Assembly: GCA_017303835.1 (NCBI GenBank)
Contig: JAFLBI010000001.1
Coordinates: forward strand, 868,001 to 932,000
Length of the DNA: 64,000 bases
Source of the DNA: Chitinophagales bacterium
GTDB taxonomy: Bacteria; Bacteroidota; Bacteroidia; Chitinophagales; Chitinophagaceae
Direction: 5' to 3'
The first letter of the stretch is position 1. Each line of letters starts with the position of its first letter. Below, in pieces: positions 20,510 to 27,739 of this stretch. Below the pieces are notes generated by a model, which did not search any database, was not told where the DNA came from, and saw only the letters and a program-made list of their open reading frames with translations. A program made the translations under genes and the position numbers.

Positions 20510-21619
20510 TTAATAGATAGTAATGGTATCGTTAACAATTTTGTATTTGAAATCAGCAATAAAGCGTAAAGCTTCGATGGCTTGTGTGAGCGATTCATTT
20601 TCGAATGAACCAGTAAGCCTTAATTCTTCCAGTCTTGGGTTATTGAACTCAATACGCACATCATACCATCTTTCCATTTTCCTGGCCACATCCGCAAAAG
20701 CTTCATCTACAAAAGCCAGCTTATTGCTTACCCAGCTGGTTTCAACCAGAAGCGAAGCTTCACCACCAATCTGCACTGCTTTGAGCGGGAGAATTTCACT
20801 AGAAAAATTTGGGAGACTCTTTTTTGGCTGAGTAGCCTGCGGCATTTCAGGAATATTGCGCACAATCAGTTTTTGATTTGGCACAAGCCTGATAACCTTA
20901 TTGGGTTGTTGGTGCAAACGCACTTCCACACTGCCGTGAAGCAAACTAGTTTCAGTTGTAGGTTCCTCCGGATAAGCTTTCAAATTGAATCTGGTACCCA
21001 ATACCCTTACATCCAACACACTGGTATGAATGATGAAGGGCTTCTGCGGATTTTTGGCCACATCAAAATAGCCTTCTCCCATCAAGCTTACTTCGCGGGT
21101 ATTTGCATTGGTCCAATTACCGTAAGTAAGCTTACTACCCGCATTCAGCCAGGCAATAGTGCCATCTGGCAAAACCAATTTGGTCTTGGTTGCTTTATTC
21201 GTAACCACTTCTTTTACGGGCTGAGGATTTGCATTAGCCAGATTACTAGATTGCTTTCCAACTTGTGTATACCAAACCAATCCTGCAGTTAGCATTAGTA
21301 CGGAAACAATCAGCAAAGCAGGTACTGCCTTGAGGAAAGCTGGTCTGCGTCGTCTGGGTTCTACAGTAGTTTCCAATTCAGCGATATGGGATGACTGTTC
21401 ATTTTGCAATAGCCGATCCCGCATCATTAGGTATGTTGCTTCCAGGTATTCTTCATCCGGTTTATTGGGCAATTCCCATACAGCTTCCGCCTGACGGGCA
21501 GAATCCCTGAGTTCAGGCCATACTTCCATAAGGGCATTCAGTTCCTGCAATTCGGACTCGCTGGCTTCTCCAGCCAGTTTTCTGCTCAATAAACTCCAGA
21601 ATAAGTCGAGATGCTCCAT
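20510..21619 (-). CDS. FecR family anti-sigma factor
   Basis: A 369-residue inner-membrane protein with the FecR plan. It has a cytoplasmic N-terminal helix bundle (about 1-90) that would hold the sigma factor, one membrane helix (about 96-116, LKAVPALLIVSVLMLTAGLVW), and a periplasmic FecR domain with TKLVLPDGTIAWLNAGSKLTYG and VRVLGTRFNLKAYPEE. The C-terminal segment has the DUF4974-type end (FENESLTQAIEALRFIADFKYKI). It receives the signal from the STN domain of the adjacent SusC and controls the ECF sigma factor encoded just upstream. Confidence 0.93.
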   Translation of the reverse strand: MEHLDLFWSLLSRKLAGEASESELQELNALMEVWPELRDSARQAEAVWELPNKPDEEYLEATYLMMRDRLLQNEQSSHIAELETTVEPRRRRPAFLKAVPALLIVSVLMLTAGLVWYTQVGKQSSNLANANPQPVKEVVTNKATKTKLVLPDGTIAWLNAGSKLTYGNWTNANTREVSLMGEGYFDVAKNPQKPFIIHTSVLDVRVLGTRFNLKAYPEEPTTETSLLHGSVEVRLHQQPNKVIRLVPNQKLIVRNIPEMPQATQPKKSLPNFSSEILPLKAVQIGGEASLLVETSWVSNKLAFVDEAFADVARKMERWYDVRIEFNNPRLEELRLTGSFENESLTQAIEALRFIADFKYKIVNDTITIY

Positions 21620-21664
21620 AAACTATTATTATGGAGTCCATGTTAATGCAAATCCCCTAATTGG

Positions 21665-22243
21665 TTATGATTTTTTTTTACGGGTAGCCGCAAAACCAAT
21701 AAGTGCAGAAAGCTTTTTAAGTGCGATTGCTAACTGATTGTCTACCGTTTTCACGGATATGCCCAGGAGTGCTGCAATGTGCTTATAAGGGAGTTTGTCT
21801 TCCTTGGCCAATTGGAAAATGAGTCGGGCTCTAGGCGGAAGACTGGCAATAGCTGTTCTGATATTGTTTTCCAATTCTTTTAATTCCAGTTGATCAGGTG
21901 CCTGGTAGTACCAATCCTGTTCCAGTTCTATGGCATCTAATGATTGCCATTGCTGTTTCTGCTGCTTCTTGAGGTAATGGATCGAATTATTCTTGACCGC
22001 AACATAGAGATAGAGCTGTATATCTTCAATTTCTGCAACTGCAGCTCTACCCTTCCACAAATTGGTAAACACATCTGCTACAATTTCTTCAGCAGATTCT
22101 TTACTACCTGTAATTGCGGTGGACAATCTTGTTAAATGCACATAGAATGCAAAGAACAAAGCTTTAAATGCATGCTCATCCTCATACAGAGCCATCCTGC
22201 GTTGCAGGTCGCGCAAATTGGTATCAGGAACTTGCTGAGACAT
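21665..22243 (-). CDS. ECF RNA polymerase sigma factor (FecI-like)
   Basis: A sigma-70 family extracytoplasmic-function factor of about 192 residues. Region 2 is visible in HAFKALFFAFYVHLTRLSTAITGSKESAEEIVADVF. Region 4 has LPPRARLIFQLAKEDKLPYKHIAALLGISVKTVDNQL, a helix-turn-helix that reads the -35 element. The frame extends to 22300, but the Met at 22243 gives the normal ECF start; the upstream residues look non-coding. It is the first gene of the sigma-FecR-SusC-SusD-LamG-GH144 cluster and the likely activator of the genes downstream of FecR. Confidence 0.92.
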   Translation of the reverse strand: MSQQVPDTNLRDLQRRMALYEDEHAFKALFFAFYVHLTRLSTAITGSKESAEEIVADVFTNLWKGRAAVAEIEDIQLYLYVAVKNNSIHYLKKQQKQQWQSLDAIELEQDWYYQAPDQLELKELENNIRTAIASLPPRARLIFQLAKEDKLPYKHIAALLGISVKTVDNQLAIALKKLSALIGFAATRKKKS

Positions 22244-22352
22244 TGGGGTTACAAATCTAAGGTCCAAATTAGCGGAAATAGCGAATAATCTTATGCACAC
22301 AGCTACAACCGCAGTGAATGCAGTACAACCAAGTCATTCCGGGGACAACAGC

Positions 22353-22382
22353 TTGTTATCAACGCCAGTCTTGGTACATTTG
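22353..22382 (+). promoter_or_regulatory. Promoter of hscB (Bacteroidetes -33/-7 type)
   Basis: A TTG at 22353-22355 and a perfect TACATTTG (TAnnTTTG) at 22375-22382 are separated by 19 bp, the spacing expected for the Bacteroidetes primary sigma factor. The hscB start is 16 bp further on. Confidence 0.6.
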
Positions 22383-22398
22383 TCAATTAATATAGGCT

Positions 22399-22905
22399 AT
22401 GCGTTATTTCGAGTTATTGGAATTACCTGTCAGTTTTCGGGTAGATAAGGCTTTACTTACCAAGCAATATTTCCGTCTTCAAAAGCAATATCACCCCGAT
22501 TTTTATGCGGATGCTGATGAAAGCGAGCAAGCCAGCGTGATGGAAATATCTTCTATACTCAACAAAGCCTATAAAACGCTACAGGACCCAGACGAAACCA
22601 TCAAATACATTCTTATAGAGAAGGGCATTTTACTGGAGGATGAGAAATACCCCCTGCCCAATGATTTTCTGATGGAAATGATGGAGTTGAATGAATCACT
22701 GATGGATGCCAAAATGGAGGGAGATACCCCTACTATTGACAGCATCAGGCAGGATATACAGCAAAGAGAACAATCATTATATGCGCATATTGAACACATT
22801 GTGGCGGGCTATCAGGAGCCTATGGCCGCGGAAACGTTGTTGCCAGTAAAAGACTATTATTTCAAGAAAAAATACCTCAACCGTATTTTGGCGGGTTTAG
22901 ACTGA
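22399..22905 (+). CDS. hscB: Fe-S cluster assembly co-chaperone HscB
   Basis: A J-domain co-chaperone (168 aa) that stimulates the HscA/DnaK ATPase during release of Fe-S clusters from IscU. The J domain occupies about residues 1-75 with the HPD tripeptide in KQYHPDFYADAD (32-34). The C-terminal helical domain (about 90-165) has the acidic FLMEMMELNESLMDAKMEGD block, which contacts the scaffold protein in the family. It is monocistronic, with its own recognisable promoter, and a tRNA gene follows 22 bp after the stop. Confidence 0.9.
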   Translation: MRYFELLELPVSFRVDKALLTKQYFRLQKQYHPDFYADADESEQASVMEISSILNKAYKTLQDPDETIKYILIEKGILLEDEKYPLPNDFLMEMMELNESLMDAKMEGDTPTIDSIRQDIQQREQSLYAHIEHIVAGYQEPMAAETLLPVKDYYFKKKYLNRILAGLD

Positions 22906-22927
22906 TGCTGTAATATTGCAGCCCCAA

Positions 22928-23011
22928 GCCCAGATGGCGGAACTGGTAGACGCGCTAGACTCAAAATCTGGTTATCGCAAGGTAGTGCAGGTTCGATTCC
23001 TGTTCTGGGCA
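22928..23011 (+). tRNA. tRNA-Leu (anticodon CAA)
   Basis: A class II tRNA with a 7-bp acceptor stem (GCCCAGA with TCTGGGC), a D arm, an anticodon arm with loop CTCAAAA (anticodon CAA), a long variable arm and the T loop GGTTCGATTCC. The discriminator base is A, as needed for Leu. The CCA end is not encoded. A strong terminator follows at once. Confidence 0.95.
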
Positions 23012-23015
23012 CAAA

Positions 23016-23052
23016 CGCCTTTCCAACGAAGTTGGAAGGGCGTTTTGTTTTG
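23016..23052 (+). terminator. Intrinsic terminator of tRNA-Leu
   Basis: A 12-bp stem (CGCCTTTCCAAC, loop GAA, GTTGGAAGGGCG, with one G-U pair) is followed by TTTTGTTTTG. It begins 5 bp after the tRNA. Confidence 0.9.
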
Positions 23053-23082
23053 TGAGCGATGAAAGCTTGCTTTCTAGAGCGA

Positions 23083-23115
23083 ATCAAACAAAACGCCCCC
23101 ACACCGAAGGTGTGG
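23083..23115 (-). terminator. Opposing terminator facing the tRNA gene
   Basis: On the minus strand the stem CCACACC-TTC-GGTGTGG is followed by GGGCGTTTTGTTT. The tail is nearly the same as that of the + strand terminator at 23016. It would stop read-through from PUL 2 before it runs antisense into tRNA-Leu and hscB. Confidence 0.65.
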
Positions 23116-23242
23116 AAAGGCTTTGGGTACGCCCTACCTCTTAGGAAGACATTCCGCAGGAATGGCAATCCTGAACTCTCAATGAGTGAATGAGTGATTG
23201 AATGAATGATGGAATGATAGAATGAATGAATGATGGAATGAG
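23116..23242. repeat. Direct repeat of about 85 bp, copy 1, with a TGAATGA tail
   Basis: 23116-23200 shares an 85-bp block with 23305-23388: AAAGGCTTTGGGTACGCC, then a palindrome CATTCCGCAGGAATG (23150-23164), then AATGAGTGAATGAGTGATTG. It continues to 23242 as degenerate GAATGATAGAATGAA units. Confidence 0.8.
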
Positions 23243-23304
23243 AAAGTAATTGTTTGAGCGAATGCACATATTAGCCTATCACATCAAAACCTGCATCTAC
23301 TTTC

Positions 23305-23421
23305 AAAGGCTTTGGGTACGCCACCCTCTCAGGAAGACATTCCGCAGGAATGGCAATCATGACCTCTCAATGAGTGAATGAGTGATTGAAGGAATGATAG
23401 AATGATAGAATGCGGGAATGA
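23305..23421. repeat. Direct repeat of about 85 bp, copy 2, with a TGATAGAA tail
   Basis: Second copy of the unit at 23116, with the same 15-bp palindrome at 23338-23352 and the same low-complexity tail (to about 23421). The 575-bp gap between tRNA-Leu and the GH16 stop holds these two copies and three hairpins, and no gene. Confidence 0.8.
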
Positions 23422-23486
23422 ATGTGCGATTTGTAACGTTTATATAAGCGCGCTCTGTACGGATGATGCTAACCAAATCAAACCAA

Positions 23487-23535
23487 TAAAAAAGCGGCAG
23501 TGCTTATGTTCAATAACAAGAGCAGAGCCGCTTAA
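23487..23535 (-). terminator. Terminator of the PUL 2 operon
   Basis: On the minus strand AAGCGGC pairs with GCCGCTT, with further pairing inside the loop (AGCA/TGCT, AACA/TGTT), followed by TTTTTTATT. It lies about 60 bp after the GH16 stop. Confidence 0.75.
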
Positions 23536-23595
23536 CGATTGCATATGTAAATAAAACGATGCCAGATTTACCTGAACTCAATTAAGTGTTTGTAC

Positions 23596-24624
23596 TTAAT
23601 TGTATACACGTACATAATCCACTTCCATTGTGCCGCTGGTAAATGCGGGTGCTACTGGTCCGCCGAAAGTGCCACCCATAGCCAGATTCAATAAGATGAA
23701 AAATTCATGGTTAAAAGGCACTGTATTATTATTGGCGAAACTGAAAAATTCTCTTCCATCAACGGAAATCTTGATGGTAGAAGCAGTCCACTCTACTGCA
23801 TATAAATGGAATTCAGTGGTCACATTAGATACAGTTGTTGTTAACCCGTTGGCGTTTCCACCAGAGCGACCGGGATAATGCAGTGTACCATAAATACGGC
23901 CTTCATCACTACCCTTATGCTCCATGATATCAATTTCACCGCAAGCTGGCCAACCCACTGCATCAATATTAGCACCAAGCATCCAGAAAGCCGGCCATGT
24001 ACCCACACCAGCAGGCAATTTGATACTTGCTTCAATCCTGCCATATTTAGTGGTAAACTTTGTCTTGGTCAGTAAACGAGCAGAAGTAAAAGCACTACCA
24101 CTGAAAGACTCTCTTCTGGCGGTAATCTTCAAAGTTCCATTCGATACGCTCGCATTTTCAGAACGGTTGGTATAATACTGTAATTCATTATTACCCCAAC
24201 CATTGCTACCTGTTCCAATATCGTAAATCCACTTTGCAGGATCAGGTGCACTGCCTGTATTGAATTCATCAGACCAAACGAGGGTACGTGCCACAGACAC
24301 GCTGATATCAGTTGACTTAGTTAGGGTTTGACCGCTACTGCTTTTGGCAGTTACTTTCACAGTATAATTTCCAGAAGCGGGATACTTATATGTAGCTTTT
24401 CCATCCGCTGAATTCTGGAATACGCCATTTCCGAAGTCATATTCAAAGCTGGCAGCATTATTCGCAGTTGCCGTAAATGTAACTGTACCGCTATTGTCTG
24501 TTGCTACCACAGCAGTTAGATTCAGATTAGACGGTACGGTATTGCCACTTCCTGAATTGCTATCCTTAGAACAGGAAAGCAAAAAGAAGAATGAAAGAAA
24601 AAAAGATAAAGACATAAACTTCAT
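23596..24624 (-). CDS. GH16 family endo-beta-glucanase (laminarinase/lichenase-like) lipoprotein
   Basis: A surface lipoprotein enzyme with a PKD-like domain (about 35-115, ASFEYDFGNGVFQNSADG) and a GH16 catalytic domain (about 118-342). The catalytic signature is GEIDIMEH (ExDxxE, nucleophile and acid/base Glu). Flanking blocks WSDEFNTG, NELQYYTNR, GRIEASIKLP and WPAFWMLG are typical of laminarinase-type GH16. The frame reaches 24705, but the Met at 24624 gives a clean lipoprotein signal (MKFMSLSFFLSFFFLLSC-SKD). It would cut beta-1,3 or mixed-linkage beta-glucan outside the cell and feed the PUL 2 SusCD system. A terminator-like hairpin lies 33 bp upstream of the start. Confidence 0.92.
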   Translation of the reverse strand: MKFMSLSFFLSFFFLLSCSKDSNSGSGNTVPSNLNLTAVVATDNSGTVTFTATANNAASFEYDFGNGVFQNSADGKATYKYPASGNYTVKVTAKSSSGQTLTKSTDISVSVARTLVWSDEFNTGSAPDPAKWIYDIGTGSNGWGNNELQYYTNRSENASVSNGTLKITARRESFSGSAFTSARLLTKTKFTTKYGRIEASIKLPAGVGTWPAFWMLGANIDAVGWPACGEIDIMEHKGSDEGRIYGTLHYPGRSGGNANGLTTTVSNVTTEFHLYAVEWTASTIKISVDGREFFSFANNNTVPFNHEFFILLNLAMGGTFGGPVAPAFTSGTMEVDYVRVYN

Positions 24625-24656
24625 GTTTGTAAAATTTAATAGTACTACCATGATGT

Positions 24657-24693
24657 AAAACCAGCAGACAGCCAGAAATCCTGCTGCCTGCTG
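24657..24693 (-). terminator. Terminator-like hairpin before the GH16 gene
   Basis: On the minus strand CAGCAGGCAG pairs over 10 bp (one G-U) with CTGTCTGCTG and is followed by GTTTTAC. It sits between the PKD lipoprotein stop (24707) and the GH16 start, the same place as the hairpin in PUL 1, but with a weaker T run. Confidence 0.5.
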
Positions 24694-24706
24694 ATTCAAC
24701 TTCATG

Positions 24707-25597
24707 TTATTTCACTTTCAACTTCTGATACCATGCGTTGCCATCTGAGCCAATATTGCGCAAATGAATCGTGGTAGCAGTAGCAGAGAGAATTTCATAA
24801 GTAGTACCGCCAGTACCAAAATTAATAATTCCATTTCCTGGTACGGTAAACTGAATGCGTGTGCTAACTGCAGGTGTACTGGCAGATGTGGCATTAGAGA
24901 ATGCCAATTGCTTAGTTCCACCAGTATTGATAGCATAACAACCATCACCACCACTGAAACCGTAGAAGGCAGTTGAAGCGCCAATAGACATAGAAGTTCC
25001 CTTATTGTCTACAGTCATGGAAATGGTATTATTTGAATTCTTTACAAAGCTGATTTCATCATCATAAGCACATGCTTCACGACTGTTTGGTGTAGCTGCA
25101 TACCAGATGGGCGAAAAATCGCTTGTTGGGCCTACACCAAAATGGCCGTTTGCATCCTTATCGGTGATCCAAACCTTGGTACCACCACCTGTTAATGCAT
25201 CCATGATAGCAGTTGGTATCTGGAAATTCACGAATACAGTTACACGCTTACTTAAAGTAGACATTGCACCACCTGTTCCTATAGCAGTCATTGTAATGGT
25301 GTAGCTGTTGGTACCTGGCGTTGTGTACTTATAAGTAATAGCACCTTCAGGAACCATTTCTGTGATACCATTACCATAATCTATCTTGTAAGAAAGCGCA
25401 CCCTTACCGGAAGCTGTGATCTTTACACTGCCGCTGCCATCTCCATTTGGATTAGAGGTATTGGTGCCTACCACTTCTGTATTCAACACGAGGTCTGTTG
25501 GCGCTTTAATATCACCAAAAGCATATTTTTCTTTTGTACAAGCACCCAGCATCAACAGCATGGCAAATACCGGGAGCATAGAGAATATTTTTTTCAT
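24707..25597 (-). CDS. PKD-domain surface lipoprotein (PUL 2)
   Basis: A 296-residue lipoprotein (MKKIFSMLPVFAMLLMLGAC-TKEK). A PKD-like Ig domain spans about 40-122 (GALSYKIDYGNGITEMVPEGAITYKYTTPGTNSYTITM). A C-terminal domain of about 170 residues begins with GGGTKVWITDKDANGHFGVGP and contains several aromatic residues. This second domain recurs in Bacteroidetes PUL lipoproteins of unknown function and is not recognised as an enzyme. It is 109 bp... no enzymatic motif is seen. It follows the 688-residue lipoprotein gene by 18 bp and precedes GH16, so it is probably an accessory surface glycan-binding protein. Confidence 0.75.
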   Translation of the reverse strand: MKKIFSMLPVFAMLLMLGACTKEKYAFGDIKAPTDLVLNTEVVGTNTSNPNGDGSGSVKITASGKGALSYKIDYGNGITEMVPEGAITYKYTTPGTNSYTITMTAIGTGGAMSTLSKRVTVFVNFQIPTAIMDALTGGGTKVWITDKDANGHFGVGPTSDFSPIWYAATPNSREACAYDDEISFVKNSNNTISMTVDNKGTSMSIGASTAFYGFSGGDGCYAINTGGTKQLAFSNATSASTPAVSTRIQFTVPGNGIINFGTGGTTYEILSATATTIHLRNIGSDGNAWYQKLKVK

Positions 25598-25615
25598 AAT
25601 AGCTTGTTTGTAGGT

Positions 25616-27682
25616 TTACTGTTGACGAATGTCATCAAAAAGGAAGGTGAAATTTGCTGTGCCATCACCAACTGTGCCCAACTCAAAAATGAGCACTACT
25701 TTCTGATAGCTATTAGCCGTATTGATTGTAGAGAAATCGAATGTCAGGTCTTCCCAACCATTCGCTACAGTGGTTGTCACTTCTTTTTCAAAAGAAATAC
25801 CACCATTTGTCAGATTCTCCACTTTCAACAACACTTTAGCACCTGCTCTAGGAGAAAACACTTTCATACGCATTGTTTTCTGCGTAGAGAAATCAATAGG
25901 CGCATCCAGTGACAACACAGAACCACCCCATGGCTGACCAGCACCCTTGATCATTCTTCCAACTTTAGCACTGGTATTGATACCATTCTGCTGAGGATTG
26001 TTGATGATTGAGGCGTTACCACCATCAAAATTGACAAATGCATAATTCAATGTGGTAGATTCAAAATCTAATGGTAATGAGAGTGTTGCAGCAGCTGCTT
26101 CAAACTTCACATCATCCCAGTAAAACACCTTATTGCTACCTGCATTTCCAAAATCGAAGAATATGGATGCCATATTATAGCTGTGAGCAAGATTGAGTGC
26201 AGGAGTACCGCCTACATGATTGGCGAAATCGAACACCAGTGTTTCCCAGGCATTTGCCACCGTAGTTACCTTATCTGTCTCTACAGATCTTGTGTTATTA
26301 TTCTTGTCCTCTACTTTCAAACGCACTGTAATACCTGCAGCGGGTGAATAAACACGTACACTCATTCTGGTTGCATTTGCAGCAAACGGAATAGCAGTTG
26401 CAAAACCAGAACCGATGGTTGTACCTGCCCAAGTTTGAGCACCATTGGTCTTATTTGTTCTAGCTACTTTATTAGACGCATTGGCAGGATCAACCACAAC
26501 AGAAGAGGAAGCTCCACCAAAATCAAGCAATGTGTAGGTCAGGTTACTGTTATCAAATGTCACAGGCAATGAAAGCTGCGTACTTGGTAAAGTATTGGTT
26601 AAACGGATATCATCGAATAGGAAAGTAAAGTTTGGTGAACCATCTCCTATGGTACCCAGTTCAAAAATCAATACCAGATTTTGGTATGTATTGGCTGTAT
26701 TGATTGCAGAAAAATCAAAAACCAAGTCTTCCCATGCGTTTGCTATAGTTGTGCTTACTTCCTTTTCAAAAGCTTGCGCATTGTTTGCAGGATTCTCCAC
26801 TTTCAGCAACACTTTCGCACCTACTCTTGGAGAAAACACTTTCATTCGGAAGATCTTATTGGCAGAAAAATCAATAGGAGCCCCAAGGGTAATCAAAGCG
26901 CCGCCCCATGGCTGACCGGCATTTTTCACCATACGTCCTACCCTGTTACTTGTATTATCGCCTACTTTCTGAGGGTTATCAATCACTGTTACAACACCAC
27001 CATCAAAACCAATCCAATTAAAAACTGTAGAAGTTGATTCAAATGTAATCGGCAGCAAAACCGGATCAACAATCGCTACAGTTTTTGTTAACTCAGTTGT
27101 AGCGGCACCACCACTCAATGCTACTACTCTTACAGTATAAGTACCCGTAGCTGTATAAGTTTTATTCACTACATCACCTTCATTGAATGTAACAGGTATT
27201 TCATTGGGCACATCTCCGAAATAAACTTTGAAAGCAGTCTCATACAAAGCTGTTGCACTTACCTGTACTTTATAGTTATTGGCAAGGTCTTTAGTAATGG
27301 TAAAGTCCAGATTCTCCGGTGCACGGAAAGAAACCGTCAACTGCTTGGTAGCTTCTGTTGTTTTACCGTTTACCCCGTATCCTTTCAGCTTTACATTATA
27401 AACGCCTTCAGCGTACTTATGCGTTACGTTTTTACCGGCATCCACACGTGCTGGTGTGGTGGTAGCATCGCCAAAAAACACATCATAGTAAGTTGCGCCA
27501 TTACCATTAGGTGTAATGGTAACCATACCTGTATTGTCCTGCGTAATCTCAAACAAAGCATTGAGTGTAGCAGGCGCTTCACCCGACGTGGCGAAGGATG
27601 TATCATCGAATAATTCTTTTTTACAACCTGCCAGCATGCTCATCAGCAGCAGCAGTGTAAAAAGGTGTCTGATATTTTTCAT
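25616..27682 (-). CDS. Multidomain surface glycan-binding lipoprotein with three CBM-like repeats (PUL 2)
   Basis: A 688-residue lipoprotein (MKNIRHLFTLLLLMSMLAGC-KKE). Two PKD-like domains (about 40-125 and 128-210) are followed by three jelly-roll, carbohydrate-binding-like modules at about 213-370, 375-525 and 535-688. Modules 1 and 3 are very alike (GRMVKNAGQPWGG against GRMIKGAGQPWGG; MKVFSPRVGAKVLLKVEN against MKVFSPRAGAKVLLKVEN; both end TFLFDDIR). Module 2 is more distant. No catalytic residues are evident. It takes the position of a SusE/SusF-like binding protein behind susD and probably captures beta-glucan at the surface. Confidence 0.82.
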   Translation of the reverse strand: MKNIRHLFTLLLLMSMLAGCKKELFDDTSFATSGEAPATLNALFEITQDNTGMVTITPNGNGATYYDVFFGDATTTPARVDAGKNVTHKYAEGVYNVKLKGYGVNGKTTEATKQLTVSFRAPENLDFTITKDLANNYKVQVSATALYETAFKVYFGDVPNEIPVTFNEGDVVNKTYTATGTYTVRVVALSGGAATTELTKTVAIVDPVLLPITFESTSTVFNWIGFDGGVVTVIDNPQKVGDNTSNRVGRMVKNAGQPWGGALITLGAPIDFSANKIFRMKVFSPRVGAKVLLKVENPANNAQAFEKEVSTTIANAWEDLVFDFSAINTANTYQNLVLIFELGTIGDGSPNFTFLFDDIRLTNTLPSTQLSLPVTFDNSNLTYTLLDFGGASSSVVVDPANASNKVARTNKTNGAQTWAGTTIGSGFATAIPFAANATRMSVRVYSPAAGITVRLKVEDKNNNTRSVETDKVTTVANAWETLVFDFANHVGGTPALNLAHSYNMASIFFDFGNAGSNKVFYWDDVKFEAAAATLSLPLDFESTTLNYAFVNFDGGNASIINNPQQNGINTSAKVGRMIKGAGQPWGGSVLSLDAPIDFSTQKTMRMKVFSPRAGAKVLLKVENLTNGGISFEKEVTTTVANGWEDLTFDFSTINTANSYQKVVLIFELGTVGDGTANFTFLFDDIRQQ

Positions 27683-27739
27683 GATTCGAGCTTAATTCGT
27701 TTTGAATATTGTTTTGATGCATTCGCGCATCTGATTCTA

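Noticed and set aside
22928-23011. tRNA-Leu as an integration site for PUL 2
   Set aside because: No copy of the tRNA 3' end (GGTTCGATTCC block) was noticed at the far end of PUL 2, and no integrase gene is present.
23116-23421. Possible CRISPR array in the repeats near tRNA-Leu
   Set aside because: Only two long copies, no regular short repeat-spacer pattern and no cas genes nearby.
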